DNA of 64,000 nt, taken from contig JAJDUI010000018.1 in NCBI GenBank assembly GCA_022826745.1, positions 1-64,000 on the forward strand, given 5' to 3'. This document shows, in pieces, positions 51,307 through 60,708 of the stretch. Both the position numbers and the translations under genes were made by a program. The stretch is from Thermoanaerobaculia bacterium. GTDB taxonomy: Bacteria; Acidobacteriota; Thermoanaerobaculia; Multivoradales; Multivoraceae. The notes beneath the pieces are model-generated. The model did no database searches, was not told the DNA's origin, and worked only from the letters and a program-made list of their open reading frames with translations. Within the stretch, counting starts at the first letter, position 1; each line of letters starts with the position of its first letter.

Positions 51307-54071
51307 TCCGTTCCGCTGGGTGCGCGGGTCTTCTGACCCGCCCCGGCCGAAGCCGCGAAGCGGCGCAGGCCGAACCAGTATGGCCGCCGGCGAAGCCGGC
51401 GACGATCTTCCGCCGCCTGCGGCGGCAGCGGGTCAGAAGACCCGCGCACCCAGAGCACTGCCTTGCCGTTGGCGTTGCGATCTTGCTGCTCGCCACCACA
51501 GCCGCCGCCGCCCAGGACACCCTCGACCGCCGCCACGCCGACTTCCTCGACGCGGTCGACCCGATCCTCTCCGACACGGAGCGCCGGGTGTTCGGCGAAC
51601 TCCGCCACGCCTACCAGCGCGACGCCTTCGTCCAGCGCTTCTGGGCCGTCCGCGACCCCTACCCCGAGACGCCGCAGAACGAGTTCCGCGAGCGTTTCGA
51701 ACAGGCCGTCGAGACGGCCGGGGAGCGCTTCGCCGATGCCCGGGACGACCGCTTCGAGTCGCTCCTGCTGCACGGCGAGCCGCTGCGCACCTTCCGCACC
51801 ACCTGCGAGCTGCTGCGCACTCTGGAGGTCTGGCACTACCCGCACAGCCCGGCCGTGCGCGGCGAGTTCTACCTCATCTTCCTTCGCCAGGGCGGCGGCT
51901 TCCGTCTGTGGACCGCCGCCGACGGCTTCTCCTCCCTGCTCGCCTTCGCCACCGTTTCGACGGACCGGGACGCCCGGCTCCGCGAGATCAACCGCCGCTG
52001 CTCCCGCGGCGGGGACCTGCTGAGCGCGTTCGGCCTGGCGCTCGACTGGCAGGCGATGGGCGCCGAGGCGCCGGACCCCGGCCGGGCGGACGACGAGTGG
52101 GCCCTCGCCTTTCTCGACCGCAGCACGGAAACGCCCGACGGCGCGGAAGCGCTGCCGGCCGAGATCACGCTGCGCTACCCCGGCCGCCGCGGCAACCGCA
52201 CCGTGGTGCAGGCGATCGTCGGGATCGACCCGGCCCTCCTGCCGGAACCGGGCGACGGAGCGCGTCGCTTCGTGCTCGACGGCGAGGTGCTCCGCAGGGG
52301 CGAACTGTTCGAGAACTTCCGCTACCGCTTCGAGCCGCGGGCGCGGCCCGGCGGAGAGGCCGCGGCGATCCCGCTGATCACGGAGCGCTACCTGCGGCCG
52401 GGTCCGTACCGGCTGGTGGTCAAGGTGCGGGAGCTGGAGGCCGACCGGTTCTTCGGGGGCAGTGCCGAGATGGAGGTGCCGCTGGTGGCGAGGACTGACG
52501 CCGGCGATCTCCGCTGGGTGCGCGGGTCTTCTGACCCGCCAACGGCCGGAGCCGCGGAGCGGCGCAGGCCGGAGAATGCAGCCGCCGGCGAAGCCGGCGA
52601 CGATCTTCCGCCGCCTTCGGCGGGAGCGGGTCAGAAGACCCGCGCACCCAGTGGGCCTGTCCCCGACTGGCTCGCCGAAGCCAACGCCGTCAGCCCCCGC
52701 TTCATCGACTCGCAAGACGAGCACACCGTCCGGATCCACGCTCTGCCGGAGCGCCTGATCACCGGCCGGGTCCGGGTCGGCGCCGACGCCGGCGGGCCGG
52801 ACATCCACCACCTGGCCTTCTCGCTCGACGGCCGCGAACTGATCAGCAAGCGGCGGCCGCCCTACCAGGTCGAGATCGATGTCGGCGGCACGCCCCGGGC
52901 CCATTCCCTGCGAGTCGACGCCTACGACGGCCAGGGCGGCATCCTGGCGACGGACGAGGTAGCGATCAACTCGGGGCCGCACCGCTTCGCGGTCCGCCTC
53001 ACTTCGCCGCAGCGCGGCGCCAGCCACACCAGCAGCGTGCGCGCGATCGCCGAGGTGGAAGCGCCCCGCCACGAGCGGCTCGACCGGGTGGAGTTCTTCC
53101 TGAACGACACCCGCACCGCCACCCTCTACCAGCCGCCGTTCGAGCAGCCGATCGGCATCGATCCGGCCGAACCGCTCTCCTACGTGCGCGCGGTGGCCTA
53201 CCTCGAGACGGGCGCCTGGGCCGAGGACCTGGTCTTCGTCAACTCCCGCAACCTGGTCGAGGAAGTCGAAGTCGCCCTCATCGAGCTCTACGTCTCCGTC
53301 ACCGACCGTTCCGGCGACCCGGTGCGCGGTTTCGGCAACGAGGACTTCGAGGTCTTCGTCGACGGCGAGCCTCAGCAGCTCCAGCGATTCGACAACGCCG
53401 CCAACCAGCCCATCCACGCCGGCATCCTGTTCGACACCTCGCTATCGATGGATCACCGGCTGGACGCGGCCGAGGAAGCGGCGCTCCACTTCTTCGAACT
53501 CGTCCTCGGGCCGCACGACCGCGCCGCCCTCATCACCTTCAACGACCGGCCCGAACTGGCCGTCGGCTTCACCGGTTCCAGGGAGACGCTGGCCGGCGGC
53601 CTCGCCGATCTCGTGGCGGAAGGCGAGACCGCGCTCTACGACAGCATCCTCTACTCCCTCTACTACTTCGGCGGACTGCGCGGGAAGCGGGCGCTCATCC
53701 TGCTCACCGACGGCGGAGATTCCAGCAGCGAGTACCGCTTCGACGACGTGCTGGAGTTCGCCCGCCGCTCCCAGGTGGCGATCTACAGCATCGGCATCGA
53801 CATCGACCAGCGCGAGCTTATGTTCCGCGGCCGGCTGCAACAGCTCTGCAAGGAAACCGGCGGCCGCTGCTTCTTCATCACCGGGGCCTCCGAACTGCCG
53901 CGGGTCTACGAGAGGATCGAGACCGAAGTCCGCTCCCAGTACCTGCTCGTGTTCGAATCGCCGGAAGGCGACCGCGACGCCTTCCGCAAGGTCGAGGTGA
54001 AGCTGAAGGACCCGCGCGCCCGCGGCCGGCGCGGCCTGAAGGTCCAGACGATCCCCGGGTACTTCCAGTGA
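51303..54071 (+). CDS. GWxTD-like plus VWFA-related protein (copy 2), with two repeat-derived segments
   Basis: FWAVRDPYPETPQNEFRERFEQAVE; VWA FDTSLSMDHRLDAAEEAALHFF, LILLTDGGDSSSEY. Only plausible in-frame start is GTG 51303 (GTGA overlap with copy 1); repeats at 51316-51453 and 52514-52651 are read through in frame. Confidence 0.75.
51316..51453. repeat. Composite element A+...A- (138 bp)
   Basis: Outer inverted 26-mers; internal stems. Confidence 0.92.
52514..52651. repeat. Composite element A+...A- (138 bp) inside a CDS
   Basis: Encodes [47 protein letters not shown] in frame. Confidence 0.92.
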
Positions 54072-54739
54072 ACGGACGAGACCCACTGGGTGCGTCGGCG
54101 ACGACGCCGGAAGCCGGCCAGAAGGCCGGCGCACCGGCAGGCCGGCTCGTTCTGGCCTCCGCTTCGCCGCGGCGACGCGAGCTACTCGAGTCGCTCGACC
54201 TCGACTTCGCCGTGCGCCCGGCGACGGTCGACGAAACCCCCGGCCCGGGCGAGCGGCCCCGCGACCTCGTCCGCCGGCTCGCCCGGGCGAAGGCCGAAGC
54301 CGGCGCCCGCGACGGCGAGTGGGTGCTGGCCGCCGACACGATCGTCGTCGAAGACGGCGCCATCCTCGGCAAGCCGGCCGACCGTGACGACGCCCGGCGG
54401 ATGCTCGAGCGCCTCCAGGGCCGCTGGCACCTCGTGCTGACCGGCACGGCGCTCCGCCCGCCCGCGGGCGACACCCTCCACGCGGTCGAGAGCACCCGGG
54501 TCCTGTTCGCCGAACTGACCCCCGAGCAGATCGACTGGTACGCCGCCACCGGCGAGCCCGACGACAAGGCCGGCGCCTACGCCGTCCAGGGTCTCGGCAG
54601 CCTGTTCATCCTCGAGATCGACGGCAACTACAGCAACGTCGTCGGCCTGCCCCTGCCGACCGTCCGGCAACTGTTCGAAGGCGCCGGCAGCGACGTCAGA
54701 GCGTTCCGCCGGGTTCCGCTGGGTGCGCGGGTCTTCTGA
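54068..54739 (+). CDS. maf: Maf-family nucleotide pyrophosphatase with repeat-derived N- and C-termini
   Basis: LVLASASPRRRELLESL, VLAADTIVVEDGAILGKPADRDDA; GTG 54068 overlaps previous stop; ends ...RVPLGARVF* inside a repeat. Confidence 0.85.
   Translation: MNGRDPLGASATTPEAGQKAGAPAGRLVLASASPRRRELLESLDLDFAVRPATVDETPGPGERPRDLVRRLARAKAEAGARDGEWVLAADTIVVEDGAILGKPADRDDARRMLERLQGRWHLVLTGTALRPPAGDTLHAVESTRVLFAELTPEQIDWYAATGEPDDKAGAYAVQGLGSLFILEIDGNYSNVVGLPLPTVRQLFEGAGSDVRAFRRVPLGARVF
54086..54139. repeat. B-type element in maf 5' coding region
   Basis: ctgggtgcgtcggcgacgacgccggaagccggccagaaggccggcgcaccggcag. Confidence 0.8.
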
Positions 54740-54828
54740 CCCGCCTCGGGCGGAGCCGCGAAGCGGTGGAGCCCGATTCAAAGCAGCCGCCGGCCAAAGG
54801 CCGGCGACGATATTGACGCCGGCGGCGG
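54719..54828. repeat. A-type element, right-truncated
   Basis: First ~77 nt match the composite at 55658, then lost A- end. Confidence 0.9.
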
Positions 54829-54923
54829 TCAACTCCCCTGCTAGCATTCGCGGCGGAGGGGGTGTTCTCTTTCGAGTTCACGAACCAGGCGACGGCCGGT
54901 CGCCAATCGAAAAGGAGATCCCA

Positions 54924-55208
54924 ATGACCGAGAAGGCGCTCGCGGAAGAGATCGCTTTCTACGAAGAGCACTTCGAGGAGTACCGCCGGAAGTACGCCGG
55001 GCGGTACCTTCTGATTCACGGCGCCGAGTTGATCGGCGTGTACGACGACGAGTTGGAGGCCGACTACGCCGGCTATCGGCAGGTCTGGAGAACCGGAACG
55101 GAAGGTAGCGGCTACTTGGTGAAGAAGGCCGGCGAACCCGCCATGCCCATCGTGGAGATGCCCATCGTTGCCAGGACCCTCCCCTCCGATGCCGAGAATC
55201 CCACTTAG
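54924..55208 (+). CDS. Small hypothetical protein (DUF5678-like)
   Basis: 94 aa; KYAGRYLLIHGAELIGVYDDELEADYAGYRQ; good upstream AAAGGAGAT RBS. Confidence 0.65.
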   Translation: MTEKALAEEIAFYEEHFEEYRRKYAGRYLLIHGAELIGVYDDELEADYAGYRQVWRTGTEGSGYLVKKAGEPAMPIVEMPIVARTLPSDAENPT

Positions 55209-55623
55209 TGAGCACTTCGGCGCCATCGTCGAGGTAAAGCTTCGACTTCCCCGGGATCTGCAACGAGAACAGGGAGTTCTTGGCTTCCACTCCGCTGCGG
55301 TTCAGGGAGACGCCCTCATCGATACCGGGTCGGATGTCACGGCGTTCGACCTTGCGGCCGCACATAAGGCAGGCCTGGTCACGAGGGAAACCGGACGGCT
55401 CAGCACCGTGCTCGGGCACCACGGCGGTCGGGTCCCGATACTGCTGGGAGAGATTCAGGTCGCTGACTTCGGCAGCTTCGTCATTCGCGGACGAGGTTTC
55501 CAGCTTGCGCACCTGGACTACGTCGCGGTCATCGGCCGCGACATCCTCCGGCACGGAATCCTGGTCTACAACGGCAAGGAAGGGTGGGCGACTCTGTCCC
55601 GTGGTGGCGGCTCCCGAGAGTAG
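55189..55623 (+). CDS. Retropepsin-like aspartic protease fold protein
   Basis: GDALIDTGSDVTAFD and VIGRDILRHGILVYNG (D-T-G motif plus Psi-loop); overlaps preceding ORF. Confidence 0.7.
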   Translation: MPRIPLSEHFGAIVEVKLRLPRDLQREQGVLGFHSAAVQGDALIDTGSDVTAFDLAAAHKAGLVTRETGRLSTVLGHHGGRVPILLGEIQVADFGSFVIRGRGFQLAHLDYVAVIGRDILRHGILVYNGKEGWATLSRGGGSRE

Positions 55624-55798
55624 CCGCCGGCCGAAGCCCGGCGACGATTCTGACGCGCTGGGTGCGCGGGTCTTCTGACCCGCCTCGGGCGGAGCCGCGA
55701 AGCGGTGGAGCCCGATTCAAAGCAGCCGCCGGGCGAAGCCCGGCGACGATTCTGACGCCGCCTTCGGCGGCAGCGGGTCAGAAGACCCGCGCACCCAG
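55622..55798. repeat. Composite element A+...A- (55658-55798) preceded by a partial internal-stem copy
   Basis: agccgccggccgaagcccggcgacgattctgacg precedes the composite, which contains the same module. Confidence 0.9.
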
Positions 55799-55802
55799 TG
55801 TG

Positions 55803-57086
55803 TTACGCGCCGAACTTGGCCAGCTTCCCGGCGTTCGCCAGGAGCAGCCCCATCAGGTCGCTGGCCGGGATCGTGCCGATCGCGCCGCGGCTCGCCTCCA
55901 CCTCGGTGAACCGCGAGCACTCGTCGACGAAGCAGTTCTCCGACCGCAGGAGCAGCGGCACGGGGTGCCAGCTGTGGGCCTCCATCGGCGCCGGCGTGGA
56001 GTGGTCGCCGGTGATCGCCAGCACGTCGGGGCCCAGGTCGAGTAGCCGGGGCAACAGGGCGTCGACGGATTCGATCGCGGCGACCTTCGCCGCCAGATCG
56101 CCGTCTTCGCCGGCCATGTCCGTGCCCTTGACGTGGAGGAAGAAGTAGTCGAAGTCGTCCCAGCGTTCCTCGAGCCGGTCGAGGACCTGCCCGAAGCTCC
56201 CGCCGCAGTCGACGATCTCCATGCCGCAGACCTTCGCCACGCCGCGGTAGAGCGGGTAGCCGGCCAGCGCCGCCGCCCGCAAGCGGTGGAGCTCGCCGAC
56301 GCCGGGCAGCGCCGGCAGCTTCGAGAAGCCGCGGAGCAGGAAGCTGTTCGCCCGCTCCTCGTCCCGGAGCTCCGCCTGGAGCGCCGCCACCGCCGGAGCG
56401 ATGCGGGCGGCGGTCCCCCGCGCCGCCGCTTCGCCGGCGTCGCCGGCCGCCTGGACGGGCGGCACGGCCACACCGAGCCGCTGCGGGTCCGTGTCCGCCA
56501 GCTCCGCACCCAGCGGCGGCGTCCCGGCCCGAGGCCGGAACAGGAGCACGAATCGGTAGGCCTCGCCGGGATGGACCTCGACCTCGATGCCATTACCGGC
56601 CACATCGCCGAGCGCGTCGCCGGCGGCTTCGATCCGGCTCGCCAGCCGGGCGCAGATCCGCCGGCCCTCGGCGCCCGGGAGGCGTCCGGCACGGCGGTCC
56701 GTCAAAAGACCTTCCCCGTCGACGGTGGCGAAGTTGCCTCTCGCCACGACCGTGCCGGGAGCGATGTCGAGGCCGAGACCCAGCGCCTCGAGCACGCCCC
56801 GGCCGATGTCCGTTTCCGGCGACGTCGGCTCGTAGCCGAACAGGGCGAGGTGGCCCGGTCCGCTGCCCGGCGTGATGCCGGTTCCGGCCGGAACCAGCCG
56901 ACCCAGCGAAGACCGGCTAGCCAGCCGGTCGAGGTTGGGCGTCCGCGCCTCGTCCAGGGCGGTCCGCGGCTGGGCGTCCGTCCGCAGGTCGCCGACGCCG
57001 TCGAGCACCAGCAGCACGATCCGGCGCCCGTTGCGCTGCGCCAGCCGGCTCAGGATCTCCTGCCGCCCCATGGCAGCCTCCGTCAC
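55803..57086 (-). CDS. apgM: 2,3-bisphosphoglycerate-independent phosphoglycerate mutase (archaeal-type)
   Basis: VLLVLDGVGDLRTDAQPRTALDEARTPNLDRLA; GSGPGHLALFGYEP; ITGDHSTPAPMEAHSWHPVP. Confidence 0.85.
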   Translation of the reverse strand: MTEAAMGRQEILSRLAQRNGRRIVLLVLDGVGDLRTDAQPRTALDEARTPNLDRLASRSSLGRLVPAGTGITPGSGPGHLALFGYEPTSPETDIGRGVLEALGLGLDIAPGTVVARGNFATVDGEGLLTDRRAGRLPGAEGRRICARLASRIEAAGDALGDVAGNGIEVEVHPGEAYRFVLLFRPRAGTPPLGAELADTDPQRLGVAVPPVQAAGDAGEAAARGTAARIAPAVAALQAELRDEERANSFLLRGFSKLPALPGVGELHRLRAAALAGYPLYRGVAKVCGMEIVDCGGSFGQVLDRLEERWDDFDYFFLHVKGTDMAGEDGDLAAKVAAIESVDALLPRLLDLGPDVLAITGDHSTPAPMEAHSWHPVPLLLRSENCFVDECSRFTEVEASRGAIGTIPASDLMGLLLANAGKLAKFGA

Positions 57087-57499
57087 GCGACGAAGTACGC
57101 CGACGCGCGCACCTGCAGCCGCGCGCGCGGCTGGAAGCCGCCGCCGTGCAGCCGAAACGCCGAATCCCCCGACAGCACCGGCAGGACGATCCAGCCGTCG
57201 AAGCTCTCGCCCCGGTTGTAGGGCGAGACGACGGGCTCCAGTTCAGCCAGCCGGGTCCAGTGGCCGTTCTCCGAGAAGTTCGCCCGCAGTTCCAGGTAGG
57301 CCTTGTCGAGATCGATGTTCTTGCCTTCCCGCGGGTGCCACACCGAGACGACGAAGCGCATCTCGTCGTAGCGCTGGGTGTCCACGCGGTCGCCTCCCCC
57401 GTGCTTGAGCGCGTAGACGAACGCGCCCTTGCTGTCCGTGGCGAAGATCTCCGGCGTGGCCTCGAAGGTCACGTGGAGCGGCTGGACGTTCTGGCTCAA
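57083..57499 (-). CDS. Hypothetical protein
   Basis: 138 aa, ATGA-type overlap with apgM start and 1-nt gap to the macro-domain gene. Confidence 0.6.
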   Translation of the reverse strand: MSQNVQPLHVTFEATPEIFATDSKGAFVYALKHGGGDRVDTQRYDEMRFVVSVWHPREGKNIDLDKAYLELRANFSENGHWTRLAELEPVVSPYNRGESFDGWIVLPVLSGDSAFRLHGGGFQPRARLQVRASAYFVA

Positions 57500-58027
57500 T
57501 CAGCGGAAGCCGCGGCGCAGCTCGTTGCGGAACGTCTGGAAGTTCTTCTCGCCGTGGAGGCAGACGACGACGCGCTCCAGCTTCGTGCCGCCCTGGAGGT
57601 AGCGGTGCACCTCGGTGAGCAGGATGCGGGCGCAGCGGTCGACCGGATAGCCGAAGATGCCCGTGGAGATCGCGGGGATCGCGATCGTGCGCTGGCCGTT
57701 GCGGTCGGCCAGGGCCAGCGACGCGCGCACGGCGGCGGCGAGCTTGCGGTCCTCGTCGCCCTCGCCCATCCGCGGGCCGACGGCGTGGATCACCTGCCGA
57801 GCCTTCAGCGTGCCCGCGCCGGTCATCACCGCGGTGCCGACCGGCGTGCCGCCGATCCGGTTGCACTCGTCCTGGATCGAGGTGCCGCCCTTCTCGCGCA
57901 CGGCACCGGCGACGCCGCCGCCGAGCTGCAGCTCCTCGTTCGCCGGATTGACGATCGCGTCGACCTCCAACTCCGTGATGTCGCCCTCGATCAGCTCGAG
58001 CAGCGTGTCGTTCATCCTGACGGCCAC
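57500..58027 (-). CDS. Macro-domain protein (ADP-ribose/O-acetyl-ADP-ribose deacetylase-like)
   Basis: GDITELEVDAIVNPANEELQLGGGVAGAVREKGG; IPAISTGIFGYP. Confidence 0.92.
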   Translation of the reverse strand: MAVRMNDTLLELIEGDITELEVDAIVNPANEELQLGGGVAGAVREKGGTSIQDECNRIGGTPVGTAVMTGAGTLKARQVIHAVGPRMGEGDEDRKLAAAVRASLALADRNGQRTIAIPAISTGIFGYPVDRCARILLTEVHRYLQGGTKLERVVVCLHGEKNFQTFRNELRRGFR

Positions 58028-58107
58028 TACCTACTCCCCAACAGCCAAAGCTCGGACAAGTCGCGGGATTCTATCTCAGTCGTGAGGAGCGCGTGTAGCG
58101 TCGGGGC

Positions 58108-59451
58108 GTGGGAGCAATAGCGGAGACGGCCTGGCAGCGTTCCCTGGACCGCCTGCGCGCCGGCGGGGCGCCCGAGGACGATCTCGAGCGAGCCGTCGCG
58201 GGCGTCCTGCCGCGGGGCGACATCTCCGCCGTGCCGGAGGACGCCGCGCGCCTCGTCCTCGGTTCGCAATCGATCGGCGACGCGGACGACCTGCCGGACG
58301 AGGCGCTCATCGGCTGGGCGGACGGCGGCGATGGCGACGCCGACGCGCCCGGCGGCGCCCACAGCTACGACCGGCTGGTCCTCGACCTGCTCGAGGCGGG
58401 GTTCCGGATCGTCCAGGAGCGGGCGGGCGGCGAGTCGCCCCCGTTTCGCGTCCTGCGCGCCCGGCGGGACGGTTATCGCATTCGCAGCTACCGGCCGGGC
58501 GATGAACTCGCGATCCTCGAGCTGTTCCGGGACAGCTTCGGCGAGAACCTGCGCCTGGACCGCTGGCGGTGGAGGTACCTCGACAACCCGCGCGGCGGCC
58601 CGCGCATCTCGCTCGCGTTCGCGCCCGACGGCCAGCTCGTCTGCCAGTACTGCGCGTACCCCGTAAGCTGGCGCGGCCTTTCCCCATCGGCCCCTGTCGA
58701 AGGTCACCAGGTCGGCGACACGATGACCCACCGCAGCGCCCGCGGCGTGGGCCGCGGGCCGACCAGCATCCTCGCGCGCACTTCCCGGCACTTCTACCTG
58801 GTCCATTGCAACGGCCGGGTCGCGTTCAACTACGGCTTCAACACGGGCAACATCACGAAGTTCTCCACCCGCTACGTGGGCGCCCACGTCGTGGAGGACG
58901 CTCCCTACCGCGTGCTGCCGAAGGAAGCGCGCCTCGGCGGCCGCCAGCGGTTCGGGCGCGGCTACGAGTTGCGCCGCATCGCCGAGCGCTCCGAGCTCGG
59001 TACGGAGTTCGACGCCCTGTTCGACCGGGTCGCCGACCGCTACGGCCTGCTGGTGGAGCGATCCGTCGAGTACCTGCGCTGGCGCTACCTGGACTGCCCC
59101 GATGACGGCCTGGAGCTGGTCGCCGCCTACCGCCGCGGCCGCCTGGCGGGCTGGGCGGCGGCCAGGCGCCTGCCGGACGGGGTGGAGTTGGGCGATGCCC
59201 TGATAGACCCCCGGGAGCGCCCGGCGCTGCGATCCCTCGTGGCCGAGGTCCGGGAGGCCGGCCTGCCGCTCGCCGGCTGGTTCAGCGAGAGACCGTCGTG
59301 GTGGTCGAGAGAGATCGACAGGCTCGGCTTCGTCCGGCGGCCCGAACCCCAGGGCCTGGTGACCATCATGGTGCCCTTCGTCTGTGGCGACGCGGTCGAA
59401 CGCGTGCGAACGACGGGGTACTACACGAAGGCCGACGGAGATCTGTTCTGA
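58108..59451 (+). CDS. GNAT-like acyltransferase
   Basis: IRSYRPGDELAILELFRDSFGENLRLDRWRWRYLDNPRG; second GNAT-like half RSVEYLRWRYLDCPDDGLELVAAYRRGRLAGWA. Confidence 0.65.
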   Translation: MGAIAETAWQRSLDRLRAGGAPEDDLERAVAGVLPRGDISAVPEDAARLVLGSQSIGDADDLPDEALIGWADGGDGDADAPGGAHSYDRLVLDLLEAGFRIVQERAGGESPPFRVLRARRDGYRIRSYRPGDELAILELFRDSFGENLRLDRWRWRYLDNPRGGPRISLAFAPDGQLVCQYCAYPVSWRGLSPSAPVEGHQVGDTMTHRSARGVGRGPTSILARTSRHFYLVHCNGRVAFNYGFNTGNITKFSTRYVGAHVVEDAPYRVLPKEARLGGRQRFGRGYELRRIAERSELGTEFDALFDRVADRYGLLVERSVEYLRWRYLDCPDDGLELVAAYRRGRLAGWAAARRLPDGVELGDALIDPRERPALRSLVAEVREAGLPLAGWFSERPSWWSREIDRLGFVRRPEPQGLVTIMVPFVCGDAVERVRTTGYYTKADGDLF

Positions 59452-59456
59452 TTCCG

Positions 59457-59581
59457 CTGGGTGCGCGGGTCTTCTGACCCGCTGCCGCCGCAGGCGGCTT
59501 CGAATGTCGTCGCCGGCCTCCGGCCGGCGACTCTTCTTCTCGGGCTTCGCCCGGGGCGGGTCAGAAGACCCGCGCACCCAG
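59457..59581. repeat. Composite element A+...A- (125 bp)
   Basis: Outer inverted 26-mers; stems gccgccgcaggcggc, gtcgccggcctccggccggcgac, cgggcttcgcccg. Confidence 0.92.
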
Positions 59582-59583
59582 AG

Positions 59584-60708
59584 CTACTTCTGGTTCACTT
59601 CCACGAGCCACCCGCCGAGGTCGCGGCAGTTCTCATCCGTCACCCGCACCCAAAGGTCCGACCTGGCGCCGGCGACCACGTCCTCCGGCACCTCGAAGGC
59701 CGCCACGTCACCGGCAGCGACGCGGCATCCCGTCGCCGGCGCGCCCAGCGGCAGCGGCGTCACCTCGACCCAGACCTCGTCGCCGCTCGCCCCGCCGGCC
59801 AGCGGGGCCACCTCCTCGAAACGCCGCAGCACCCGCTCCAGGCGGCGGAGCAGCGCCGCGAACCACGCCCCGTAGCAGCGTCGCCGGAAACGCGCCGCCG
59901 ACTCCTCGAACCACGACTGCGCCCGCGGTTCCCGCTTCGCGCTCTGGTCGTAACCGTGGACGCAGCGCGCCGCGGGCGCCAGCACGGCCCGAACGCCCCG
60001 GCTCCGCGCCCGCAACAGCCACTCCGTCTCCTCGAAGTAGAGGCGGAAACCCTCGTCGAACCTCCCCACCCGCCGCCAGCCGTCCCGCGTCACCGCCAGG
60101 CAAGCGCCGGTCAGCTCGTAGCAGGTGACGGGCGCCTCGGCCCCCCAGAAGGCCCGGGCGCGGCGCCGCCACCGGCGCCGGAAGGAACGGCCCCAGGCCG
60201 GCGAGCGCTCCGCCCACGCCGCGTCCAGTTCCGCCCGCCGCGTCCGGAGCGCCTGCGGCGGCAGCATCAGCCTGCAGCCTTCGTCCCAGAACAGGCGCGG
60301 CCCCGCGATGTCGGCGCCGCCCAGCGCGTCGAGCAGGGCGCGCAGGCAACCGGGCTCGACCGCCACGTCGGCGTTCATCAGCAGCAGCACGTCCCCCGTC
60401 GCGTGCTCCACGCCGAGGTTGATGCCGGCGGCGTAGCCAAGGTTCTCGCCCGGGCGGAGCACCTGAGCTTCCAGACCGTCCGGCGCTTCCTCCCCGGCCG
60501 CAGACGCGCCCGCGGCGCCGTTGTCGACGACGACGACCTCGAGCGAGACCGCCGACATCCGCGCGTCCTCGTGGAGCGCCGCCACCGCGGCCTCCAGGAG
60601 GCGAGGCGTCCGGTAGTGGACGATGACCGCGGAGATCATCATGTCTGTCGGTGCGCCGGCCTTCTGGCCGGCTTTCCGGCACTCTTCAGATCTCGTCGGC
60701 CAAGCCAT
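59584..60708 (-). CDS. Family 2 glycosyltransferase
   Basis: MMISAVIVHYRTPRLLEAAVAAL, LEVVVVDNGA, LLLMNADVAVEPGCLRALLDAL. Native start may be MMISA near 60642. Confidence 0.88.
   Translation of the reverse strand: MAWPTRSEECRKAGQKAGAPTDMMISAVIVHYRTPRLLEAAVAALHEDARMSAVSLEVVVVDNGAAGASAAGEEAPDGLEAQVLRPGENLGYAAGINLGVEHATGDVLLLMNADVAVEPGCLRALLDALGGADIAGPRLFWDEGCRLMLPPQALRTRRAELDAAWAERSPAWGRSFRRRWRRRARAFWGAEAPVTCYELTGACLAVTRDGWRRVGRFDEGFRLYFEETEWLLRARSRGVRAVLAPAARCVHGYDQSAKREPRAQSWFEESAARFRRRCYGAWFAALLRRLERVLRRFEEVAPLAGGASGDEVWVEVTPLPLGAPATGCRVAAGDVAAFEVPEDVVAGARSDLWVRVTDENCRDLGGWLVEVNQK
60649..60672. repeat. B-type hairpin at GT/permease junction
   Basis: cggtgcgccggccttctggccggc, identical to 16126-16149. 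Confidence 0.85.
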
